Below, piece after piece: positions 35,315-46,611 of a stretch of 64,000 nt of DNA (positions are counted from its first letter, which is position 1; each line of letters begins with the position of its first letter). The notes beneath the pieces are model-generated. The model did not search any database. It was not told the DNA's origin and saw only the letters and a program-made list of their open reading frames with translations. The position numbers and the translations under genes were made by a program. This DNA is from Trichoplax sp. H2 (Eukaryota; Placozoa; Uniplacotomia; Trichoplacea), in the NCBI GenBank assembly GCA_003344405.1, contig NOWV01000134.1:124001-188000 (forward strand). The letters run 5' to 3'.

Positions 35315-35597
35315 CTTTCATTAATTTATTATAATGATTATCGGGATACAAACTAGCACCGAGTTCGAGAAGACCTCCTCACGAAAATAGATAATCCTGC
35401 AAACAAAGTCAAATAAAAAAAATTTCATTACCAGATGATCCTTACGGTAAAATTCATCAAAAATCTCAAACAGATGGTGATCAACGATTCCATCCTTGAT
35501 CAAACTATATCGTACACTTGCATGAACCATGAATTTGAATCAAATTCTTCAGCAATGGCTACCTACCTGTTGCCCAATTTGGCCCTTTCTGTCCACG
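35315..35597. other. Leader/upstream region of folate-receptor-family gene
   Basis: Contains a 69-codon minus-strand frame (35530-35321) that starts with ATG and stops 6 bp before the receptor start codon. A possible 35-bp GT-AG intron (35431-35397) lies inside it. It may be an upstream open frame in the 5' leader. I do not recognise the protein. Confidence 0.3.
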
Positions 35598-36346
35598 CTA
35601 CTGATTGCAGTGGAACATTTGAATTCAAGACTTGCTGTCGTACCAGTCATGGGGAGTACGGTACTGTCAGCTGTTTTTGCCCGTGAGCCATTGCACGCTT
35701 CAGTACCGTACTGTATACTGCACACTGCACGGTCAAATGTAGTAAAAACACGTGTGCACAGTACACCGGTCTCACCATCGGGTCTTTCTATTTTTATACT
35801 GCACTGTGAGGGACGGTGCCGCCGGCACCCTACGGTGCCAGTGACAGTGGGTCAGTGCGTCTCGTCGTGGACGGATGGATGACTAGAAAATGAAATCTAC
35901 AGTGCAGTACAGTACTGTACGCACACTTACTGACTAGAGTACTTTGTACTGTGTGTATCATAACATTTTGTCACTTTCGGGCAATATTTTTCTTTAAGAA
36001 TAGAGTAAAGCTATAATAGAATGATATACAGTAGTATTTGCTTATTAAGATCACTGGTTGAGGCTTTTCAAAGTGACAAAATACTTTGATACACACTGTA
36101 CACTGTACTGTACAGTACAAGATCGACTGAAGTCTTGGCAGCCAATCCTACAGTACTATACACTGTACACTACAGTACTGTATGTGAAGAAAAGCGTGAC
36201 AGAGACACGTGACAAAGTTTATTTCTGGCCTGACCTGACCAAACCGGACCGGACGTCCGGAACACCGGCTGGTCGACAAAGAAAGAGGAAAAAGTTGCTC
36301 ACTGTAAAGCTGCTCTTTATTGAATCAATTGCTTTTGGATAAATTG
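35598..36346. repeat. Duplicated block, copy A (left of the gap)
   Basis: Starts CTACTGATTGCAGTGGAACA and ends CTTTTGGATAAATTG at the gap. It matches 36367-36910 almost base for base, including a CCGGACCGGACGTCCGG palindrome and GTAC-rich stretches. Copy A is about 205 bp longer, mainly because of a TIR element at about 35946-36102. Confidence 0.93.
35946..36102. mobile_element. MITE-like element with about 32-bp terminal inverted repeats
   Basis: The left end GTACTGTGTGTATCA followed by ATTTTGTCACTTT is the complement of the right end AAAGTGACAAAAT...TGATACACACTGTAC, with a few mismatches. The interior (about 90 bp) is AT-rich and non-coding. The duplicate block 36367-36910 lacks the element, having GTACTGTACAAGATC where copy A has the insert. 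Exact ends and any target-site duplication are hidden by flanking GTAC repeats. Confidence 0.75.
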
Positions 36347-36366
36347 NNNNNNNNNNNNNNNNNNNN
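36347..36366. other. Assembly gap (20 N)
   Basis: Twenty N bases between the two copies of the duplicated block. The true distance is unknown. Confidence 0.99.
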
Positions 36367-36910
36367 CTACTGATTGCAGTGGAACATTTGAATTCAAGAC
36401 TTGCTGTCGTACCAGTCATGGGGAGTACGGTACTGTCAGCTGTTTTTGCCCGTGAGCCATTGCACGCTTCAGTACCGTACTGTATACTGCACACTGCACG
36501 GTCAAATGTAGTAAAACACGTGTGCACAGTACACCGGTCTCACCATCGGGTCTTTTTATTTTTATACTGCACTATGAGGGACGGCGCGCCGGTACCCTAC
36601 GGTGCCAGTGAGTCAGTGCGTCTCGTCGTGGACGGATGGATGACTAGAAAATGAAATCTACTGTACTGTACAGTACTGTACTGTACAAGATCGACTGAAG
36701 TCTTGGCAGCCAATCCTACAGTACTATACACTGTACACTACAGTATGTCAAGAAAAGCGTGACAGAGACACGTGACAAAGTTTATTTCTGGCCTGACCTG
36801 ACCAAACCGGACCGGACGTCCGGAACACCGGCTGGTCGACAAAGAAAGAGGAAAAGTTGCTCACTGTAAAGCTGCTCTCTTTATTGAATCAATTGCTTTT
36901 GGATAAATTG
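36367..36910. repeat. Duplicated block, copy B (right of the gap)
   Basis: Begins and ends with the same sequences as copy A (CTACTGATTGCAG ... GGATAAATTG), then continues into single-copy sequence. Small differences include loss of one A in a run and a few substitutions. It lacks the TIR element of copy A. Confidence 0.93.
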
Positions 36911-38458
36911 AAATTGAACCGACAGTTAATCCATCAACTGGCGTATTATTAAAATGAAGGAGGACACATAAAATCGAGTGTTTGACAAAAGTTGTCAAAT
37001 TGTCTTCCGTTCATCAACACTGATAACTTTTGAATCCAATTTTATACAGTCTCAGTAACAGCGGACAAGTGAATGTCATTCATTTACTACAAACAGTTGT
37101 GGTAAAACGGATCAAACTTTTGATTGCATTGGCTGGTTCCCCAATCAGTTTTATGAACTTAAGACGTCTTCATTGTCGACGTGTACATTCATTTTTCAAG
37201 TAAATTGTAAGCCTATTTTATGGGGGATAGTTTATAAAGGGAGCAATTGTACCCTATGCAAACATTCACTTAAGCATTTTTCGTTAATATTGGAGGCAGA
37301 TAAGCTATCATAAGCATACGTACGGCTGGAGTACTTTGAAAATGGACGGAAAGTGATTGAATTTTAGGAGTTTTGTCAAGTTATGTTTTGATAATATGCT
37401 GGCTTACTGATGCATTGTATACTATGTCTATAGTCAGCATAAACGTCGCATATCTGGCATTAACTGCGGACTGGCTAATATTGTATTCACCGTGAGTTCA
37501 TTAATGTTCTATTTTAGCTACAGATACCATGTTCAAGTTTGCATCTACGGATATACTTGTCAATGAAACATGATATTTCAGCGCTATTTGACGGGACGGA
37601 CAATGAAAAGGAATACTTTAAAGGTGTCTTTTTCTGTCAAAATAAAAGCGAGCAACAATCTTGGCAAATAATATCACAAGAACTTTTGTATTCATAGCAG
37701 CGCACAGGCAGCCAAACTGTTAGCAACGAATTAATTATAGATCACTTTTGCACAAGTTACCCGTAGAGAGTGAAATTGGCCACTATCTGCACTATCTTTA
37801 GTAGTAACGAATTATAAAGCATGTTTGCACTAGTATCCATCATATAGGGTTGATATTAAACTCAAACCATCATGAATGATAACGTCATAAATTATCAGAA
37901 ATAGACGAGCGCGTGTTCAAAAATATCCAAGAGGCCAAACCAGAATTTATGACAAGATTTGGAATCCATTCTAGAACCTATGCATGTTAACACATAAAAA
38001 ATGGCACTGTAACACTGTGAATTGCTAACGGATAACATTAGTCGCAATTTCCTCTATCTCCTACTATATAGCTAACTATCAATATTGGGACACTTAGATT
38101 ATGAATATACAGTACTCCTCATTTGCCAAATTACGTAACCACTAAACTTGGATTTTAAACTTTTTATTACTCTCCGCATAGCTAATGAATAAAATACTTC
38201 GTAATAATTATAATCATAGGTAATACAATGCCTTACTCTCGTCTATCGACAACTACGTCGTACAGTAAACGGTTCATGAACCCTATCTTCGCTGAGGTAT
38301 CGAATACAATATACCGGATTAAATAAAAAAAAAATTAGAGGCGCCATCTGTATTTAAATTACGGCCGTGTCTGTAGTGATAGTTTAAACAAAACGGGAAA
38401 AGTTCAAATTTAGACTCAGAAGAATAAAAACGTTTTCGTTAGGGCAACTCTTGTCAAG
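36911..38458. other. Upstream region of the small ankyrin gene
   Basis: About 1.5 kb with no gene seen. It presumably holds the promoter of the plus-strand ankyrin gene. Confidence 0.35.
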
Positions 38459-41400
38459 ATGACAATCAAATTTCACATTGATAAGGAGTACATTGGTAAA
38501 TCTCCGATTCACTTTTATCTACATTTTCAACAATCTAAAGTCCAAGACTGGCATTAGTCGCTGTAAGTGGCGCATTATTTAAAGTACTATGCTGAAAACA
38601 AATTTATCTCGATCTTTCAGTCAGTACGAACTAAAACAAATACCTCCAAAGGATAGTACAGGTGCTAACATTCCTAACCGGAATTAACAGATAGAAGACA
38701 ATAGCACTACAGAGTCATGGTATGATTGTCATAAACGTTTGCACGAAGTTATCATCAGATTTATTTACTCTCTAATCTGCATTTAAAGCAGTTTAGTAAA
38801 CTCAATGTGAATCGATAGAATTTAGGTCGACTTCCTTCGCTTCCTGGACCTTATAATACATGTACAACTTAAAATATAAAATATCTCAATTTGATGAAAG
38901 AAAATTAAATAAAAAAATACTGCCGTCTACATGGCATTGTTACGTGGGATTCTTATGCCGTATTTAGTCACAATGACCTAAACTACCTTAAACCAGATAT
39001 GCATTATTTTGGCTAAGTATTCTACTGTTATATATATATAAAAATATGTTCTGTCTATATTTAAGTATCCACTAGTTTCGAATATTGCCAATAATGGCAT
39101 TGAAACGCTAGCTGTAGAAGGTAAATTTGGGGAAATGCCATACTCTGTGCAGCACTGCTGGGAGCCTGTAAAACATTTGATTCTAGCTAGTATACTAGTT
39201 TTGAATATTGCCAATAATGGCATTAGATCGCTAGCTGTAGAAGGTAAATTTGGGGAAATGCCATACTCTGTGCTGCACTGCTGGGAGCCTGTAAAACATT
39301 TGATTCTAGCTAGTATACGTTATTGTTTGAATGCATAGTATATTTTGATTAATTCTAAAAGTATCGCACTAAAGTACTTCCAATATTATGCTAATTTCGG
39401 CATTTACCAGGTCATCCACAATCTCCTTAAGTAATACTGAATACGAATCATCGTCATAGAGCAATCAAAATATCGCTTCATCTAACTTTATGATACTAAT
39501 GATAATTTAAAAGAATTATTTACCAACAGATGTACTAGATTGTGATCTTTGCTCTGTAAATATACACTGTTCATAGTACTCGTATGTCGAAGGTTATGAA
39601 AAGAATTAGCATATTACCCCATTATAAATCTACTGTAAAATGGCAGGTATTAACTGTCTTTCCTAATTAATTTTTCTCTATAAAGGCTCAAAAGTCTAAA
39701 CAGCAATCATACACTTCATTAGTTGCAGCAAAGAGCGATCCTACTGAAATCGTGTACTATTGTTATAATTGATGATAGTCTAGTAGTGTTTATATGATAT
39801 AACGACATTTTTTTAATAGTTACATGCTCGTTAAAAATGAAGATCAGCTCTATGTAAGACTCATTTCTACTGCATGATTAGTTCAGTACATCCATTATAA
39901 ACAATATGATATCGATGATATTACGACGACCAGTAATTGTCACTATATTAACAAGAAATTTTAGTTTGTTACCATACTATATTGTCTAATCCATTACGCT
40001 TTAAGAAAATTTTTGTGTAAATTCAATCTATAACTTGTAAATCAAGGAATATATAAATCCAATATCATTCTGGATGAAGGCAATCTTACTATCAATACCT
40101 AGACATCAATAAATACACATAATACAATATTATCAGAAAAAGACAGACAATAAATGATGTCAAATAACCTCAATTGGTCATAATAATAGCCATAATAGAT
40201 GATAGAAAGCTACAATTAATAATCTCATAAAATATTCTTGTGAAACATTGACAAACGTTTGTTATAATCTATTCCAATCGATCGATGAATGGCATATGAC
40301 AGATGGTTTATTAACAATAATTAAGATTGTTGTGAATAGGATGAGTCTAGAAGGGGTGGAGGAAAAAGATGGATATTAATAAATAAATATAATCAAAAGT
40401 GTTTTTAGTTGTTGAATATTAAAATCATTTTTCTATTTCACCTCTATACTAGCTTCCAATCAATCGAATTGACAACTCTATATTCAATAAATGCGATGGC
40501 AAGATAAAAATAGCTATCAATAAAATAATAATAGTAAGAAAGAATGAATGATATTATTCGGATCTAATACTAACTACTGTAAGGTATTCAACAATTTTTA
40601 CTGTAATCTATAAAAAATGATACCCTATATATTTGCGTATTGATGATGCAATTACAATTCAATTGTGGACAATATATGAAAGAGATATTACCATCAATTT
40701 TTAGAATTTAATCATTCACCTGGAGAGTTAGGTTATTACCCCCCACCTCACACATTTATAAAAAACGCAATACCAATTTTTACGCAAAATTCTTTCTTTA
40801 TTTTTTAATTCAAACATTACAATATAAATTGGTACCGTATCTATTATTATTATCATTTACCTTGACGACGGCATCAACGTTTATCAACTGCTTATTTTTC
40901 TTTATAAATATAGCATATCTTAGAGATTCTTTATATTTACCTTATCGGTATAACCAATTTAGTTAGTACTGTAAGTGACTAAAAGCAATCATTTAGTGTG
41001 GCAATCTTATCGATCGTCTATACATAAAAATTGAGTACTAAGCAAATCTCATAAAGTAGTAGTATCGTATCTTATTTTATTAACCACGCTAGTTGGACAT
41101 CTAAAATAGCCAGGAGTGAATCTCCGATAACATTATTACTAATATTGGATATATCGAACTTTCTTATTTACATTTTAACACAAGAATGATGAAAAATTTG
41201 AATGGTTACCAAGCCGGTAAGTTAAGAATCAAATTAGTCCAGTTAAATTAGACATTTAGGATTTAACATTTTGAAAGTTTGAAGCATAACGAGTTTCTGA
41301 TTATTGAAGTTACTTCGGAACAAGCACTATAGCTAGAGTTATTTTAATTGTACTTACAATTTATATCATAGCAATAAAATCTGTACGCAATATTTTTAGC

Positions 41401-44400
41401 GACGGACATTGCTCAATTTTCAATAAGTTAGGACTTTGACTTTCTTTTACTCCCCACGATATGCAGAAACATCCATACTTCTAGTGTAGTCTTGATATTA
41501 GTCGATGGCAATTATTTCGTTCGGGTTCAATTTTAAAAACATCAACGAAAACGATTGTCATATCTTATATTAAAAGTCTACTATCTAGTTTACAATGTTG
41601 AAATCTTCTTGTAACATTTATCACCAGTTACCGTACTGAAATTTATAATCAATGCTTCCGCTAGAATTTTTCAGTTTTAGTCTGGGCTAGAACCTATAAT
41701 ATTGATGTCATTTCCTATAGTGCGATGATAGCTATACAATATACTGCAATGCTATTGCAATTAATTTGTGTTACTTGCCTTTCTAACCTAGCAACCCATA
41801 CGTATAGTTCAACATTGCAAGTTTTATGGAAATATAAAATATCAAATAATTTCCAACTGTTGTTAGGGTATCCTAAAATATAGGAAAAATTGATTTTCGT
41901 AAATATCAAGATATCGAATATTATATTAAGTATTGAAAATAGCAACTGGAGATTTTTCAATTTTGGTTAGTAATTAGTGTTGCATCACCTATTGTAGAAG
42001 TATTACGTTTAAAACAATTACCAATCATCAAGAATTTTATATCGTTGAATGATCCCAGCTAGTTAAATGCTAAACTTGCTTTACTAAAAGTTAAATAGAA
42101 TATTTCATGTTTAGCTGCTAATATTAACAGTATATGATGATAGTGAACCGTCAAAATGGGAATAGAACAAGTTAATATTAAACATGCTATGAACTTTTAG
42201 CATGAATTAGTTGTAAAATGTCATTTAGAAAATAGAATTGATCAATAGTCCATTTCGATAGTATATTTTAAAAAATATGCCTTCAACAGCAGCTAGTGTC
42301 AGTAGTGTTTCTTTATAAAGTCGCAATATAGGATAAAAAATAGAACGTTTCGTTATTCATTATAGGGACAATAGTTATCAAGCCAATTTGCGATCATCAA
42401 TTTCAATTGCTTCACATTCTATCATCACGGGACAATTAAGACTGATTTATTGACATATCATCAGTAGAAGAATTTTATTTTAAGTATTTTTAAATTCAAA
42501 TTATTCCGAATTACACTTTTATATATAAAGCAAAATTTATCTTCGAAATGAAGTAGTTCTTCCAATCTTATCTGTAAACCTCCTTGTTGTTATCTATTTT
42601 TTGCTTTTAGCTTTTGTTGGTGACTACAGGATGCTAGCACGAGCGATCGATAATGGTCAGGTAAATTATTTTCTTCCCCTACATTCGTAGGAATTTTTAT
42701 GGACTTAATGAATAATGCCAATTAGACAGAGTAACATTATTGGCACTTACTGTGATATGAATTTATTGTAACCCTGTATTTGAATTAAGATGAAGTAATA
42801 ATTGTTCCAACATTAGACCTAATATCAATTAAAAATATATTTTGGTTTATTCTCCTAATCTTAATGCTATTAAAATTTATTACGATCTTAAGAATATTTT
42901 GCAATACCAGTAAGAGTAACCTTTAGCTACTGAATTCTACGTTTTTGGTTTTGATAAAAGATTATAATTTTGAGATATTGATCATGAACATAATTCAAAA
43001 TCCGAGCACCACTTTAAAATAATTTCTATTTGAAATCGATATAACATACAGAATGCATAGTATGGATAGAACGTGGAAGCAATTATATACACTTAGCATG
43101 ACTTTTTAAATCGGAAATATAAGATATACCTAGGCAAATAGTACCAATGCATTAAGACTAATACAATGCTCCAGAAATTAAGATGGCGGCTGGACTGTTC
43201 TACCCATTATTAGTGTTCAAGAGAAAAAGTTATCGTCAAATATAAATGACAGAAGTAATTCTGAATATTTAAGGGCCAGTGAAAATGGTATTTATTATTC
43301 TTCTATGAATCCTAAAGTCTTTGAGAAATGTCAGTCTAGGCTTGAAATCAAGTATTATATTTAAATGCGAATTTAAAGAACCTACACTCACTACTTTAAT
43401 AGAGCCTTAAATAATTGCTTGGCCCAGATTTGAATTTTGTTTCCGTTCGATTTTCGTTAAAGGGCATCTATAGTCATGTACGAGCGTAAGTTCTTGTCGC
43501 ATTAAATCGATCAGTAACTAAATCTAACCTATTACGAGATATTTGGACTCTGTAGCGCAGGATTATAATTCATTCTGATCCCTAAGTTATTTTCCTGTCA
43601 TATTTCGATAGTTACTAAGTCACAATTGGAATCGCCCAAGAATTGGGATTATAAATTGCTTCAACTTTGAGTTAATGAAAAGGCCTGACAAAATGTCATT
43701 AATTTTCGGAGCAGATTCTATTCCATCTTATCTTGATAACACTGCTTCATTTACTTCAGGATATGCAAAATTAATTCAGAAATGACTTTACTGCACCTTA
43801 ATAATTATGTCAGTTTCATTTTCATTTTTCATTTGAAAAATTGGCAATTGTATAACATTGGAATTTATATTTTCTTCATATTTTCTTGCCATTATATCTT
43901 AACTTCATCCCTTTCTGTTGTTACATTATTCACCCCGAGTTGCTATAGCAACGTAATGCCTAAAATTCATTCAAGTATAATCGATATCAGTGTCAAGAGG
44001 TTTCTTTCTATTAATCAGCTTTGAATGCCCTAGTATTGTCTGTGCGAGATACGGATTCAGGTATCTATTATACAGAAATAAATAACATTGACAATTTCGA
44101 AATTGACGTACAGAAACATATTTCGGCTGCATGTGATCATACCCTCGAATTCGTATCTACCTTTGTTTGATCCATTGATAACCGAATACTACAAATAAAT
44201 ATTGATAAAAGATGAGAGTAATTGAACTATCTAAACGTCTGCGATAAGAGATAGAATATAGCATCGTACATTATTGGGGTTAGCTTCAGAATAATTTTAT
44301 TATCGTTATCATTTATACGAAATACAAATATACGATATCATTTAACGCCAACATGTCTCAATATCCTTCGATGCTAAAATCCGTATTTAATGTATTAAAT

Positions 44401-46611
44401 TATTCACGACAAACAGATCTGAAATATCAATGTAATTATCTTCGTAAAAAATTCGTATAAAAGATTTGTGTAGCCAGCTTTCTAGGTGGAATGCGACAAT
44501 AGATTTTATTTTTTAATTTACTTCAATACGAATATATGTAAGATTTATACAGAAAGTTATTCTAAATTCGTGAATGCAACCTTAAACTTCGTTTTTTAGT
44601 AAGTCTACTCTAATAGTACGAAATTTGGGGCACTTTAGATGATTTTAATCTAAAAATTTTCTGTTTAATATCATAGTAGTACTATACTACTTGATATTTA
44701 CTCTATTATTAAATGTATAGTTAAATTCCTATACATGAACTACATATGCTGCATTATCAGTAAAAAGTAGCATCACTATTGGAATTTAAATTGTGTTAAG
44801 AATTCTTGGAAATGAGCTTTGTAAATAAGCAAATACAGGTGTTTTGAGTATCTTAATGTTTAATTGTTAATATCTAGTTACCTCATAGTAAATAATAGTG
44901 ACTACAACAGGAAGTATTCACTTAAATATTATTGCGGATCATTTACTAATTGAAGGTTATTAAAAAAGATTATTTTGAATATTACATTTTCACATAGTGG
45001 TTGTTAATTTCTTAAAGGATTATGTTGATCTGAAGTTAAACCGCACTTATACAGAATGTGTTGATATCATAAATGAACTGAAATTTATTTCTGACGTAAT
45101 AACAATTAGATAAACGTTGTTGTTAAACATAAGAAATATTATCTCCATTTCTGAAAATAATATTAACGAATGACATTAATGACAACAGTAATAGTAGAGA
45201 TTTCGATCTTAATTTCCCAAGTGACTGTACAAGTACGGTATAATGCTACCATAGAAATGACCATAGTATCTAAATAGCATTAAAACTATTGTTAACTAGG
45301 TTTATTTGAATTTTACTAACAGCAATTTTATCCTTCTTTTCATGGAGATCTATATTATTAGCCGCATACTTTCATAATGTTCTTACTGATTGACTGTTGC
45401 GTAGCTGTAATAGCCTCACGGCTACTACGTTACACTAACAAAGTCTCATTTTACAACAAGCATTAAAAAAACAAACAATAATTTCGGGAATAATCCAAAG
45501 TTGTGGATATTAGTAATTTTGCAGCACTTTAGTCGGTTAATTATTTGCTATAATATTAACAATAATCCGATTATTATTGAGTACCTACAGATACAGAGAT
45601 TTAGAATTACTCTTTGACCAACTTTACTCCGAATACGCTACTGGTACATTTCTACGAAAATGGTCGTTTGAACAACTGCTCCAATAATTAGACTATATTT
45701 TAAGTTTTTCTCATCTTTACATGTACTTAACGTCTTTCATGAAATATCTCTGTTCAGATTAATTACAGAATCGATTACGCATAATACCATATATTCAACA
45801 ATTCCAACTCATTTATTTAAATTTACAAATATCTTCATGAATATTTTAAGTTGTAGTAGATGACTGCTTTGAAATACAGTGACAGAATTTTGTGTGGAAT
45901 ATTCATATAAATTATTTTATATTTTATATTTAAATAATCGTTGGCATAATTGTAGACTTACAATATTTAGCAGGAATATTTATAATAAGATAGATAATAC
46001 GATTATTATTGTAAGATAATATTTTTGCCCAGAATAGCCTCTTATATTCTCCACTATTAAGGTTAAACGTCCATTCTTGATAAAATTTCTACTGCTGCCT
46101 AAAATATGAACTGACAAATGCTGATTAATTTTTAGCATCCTGACGATATAGATGAAAATGGTGTTACAGCTATGCATTATGCAGCATGCAATGGAAATCT
46201 TGACTGCTTAAAATTACTTGTAGAGCATGGAGGAGATGTAAATAAAGGTGATATGAGCTGTTGTACACCATTACATTTAGCAGCTAAAAATGGTCATCTT
46301 GTATGTGTTGAATTTTTATGCCGGAATGGTGCCAATGTACAAGCAAAATCAGCGAAGGGAAACACTCCGAAGCGGATGGCAAAATTAAATTTTCACAATC
46401 ACGTAGCGAATTATGTCGGACGCTTAGGTAATTTCTAAATATATCAAATATATACGATGATCATTATATATGCCTCATATATATAGATATATATTCGAGT
46501 ATATAAGTATTCATAGTATTATAGAAGGAAATTGTCTCATTAATAACAATTTTTAACATTTTTTTTTCATATATATTCACAGAGCAAGAGAAGCATATGT
46601 GGGAAATATAA
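38459..46611 (+). CDS. Small ankyrin-repeat protein (ANKRD66-like)
   Basis: Four exons join in frame: 38459-38495, 42611-42660, 46136-46427 and 46583-46611, giving 135 aa. Exon 1 encodes MTIKFHIDKEYI and its phase-1 donor fits the phase-1 acceptor of exon 2 (AFVGDYRMLARAIDNGQ). Exon 3 has two full ankyrin repeats (NGVTAMHYAACNGNLDCLKLLVEHGGDVN and CCTPLHLAAKNGHLVCVEFLCRNGANV, split here by a short linker) and the start of a third, GNTPKRMAKLNF. Exon 4 adds the tail EQEKHMWEI. The TPKRMA step resembles vertebrate ANKRD66. The function is unknown and ankyrin repeats usually bind proteins. Exons 2-4 are certain in style. The link to exon 1, across a 4.1-kb intron, rests on phase and a good ATG only. 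Introns of 4.1 and 3.5 kb are by far the longest in the window. Confidence 0.75.
38496..42610. other. Large intron 1 of ankyrin gene
   Basis: 4.1 kb with no recognisable coding exon apart from the tandem repeat at 39071-39316. An unseen extra exon cannot be excluded. Confidence 0.4.
39071..39316. repeat. Two tandem copies of a 123-bp unit
   Basis: ACTAGTTT(C/T)GAATATTGCC begins at 39071 and 39194, and both copies continue through GGTAAATTTGGGGAAATGCC and GATTCTAGCTAGTATAC. Differences are few, so the duplication is recent. It lies in intron 1 of the ankyrin gene. Confidence 0.95.
42661..46135. other. Large intron 2 of ankyrin gene
   Basis: 3.5 kb of AT-rich sequence, no gene seen. The frame at 43782-44024 has low-complexity hydrophobic content and no family match. 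Confidence 0.4.

Noticed and set aside
36219-36527. Minus-strand frame crossing the gap
   Set aside because: It reads through 20 N bases and the duplicated block.
43782-44024. 80-codon plus-strand frame in an ankyrin-gene intron
   Set aside because: Low-complexity hydrophobic translation of AT-rich DNA without a family match.
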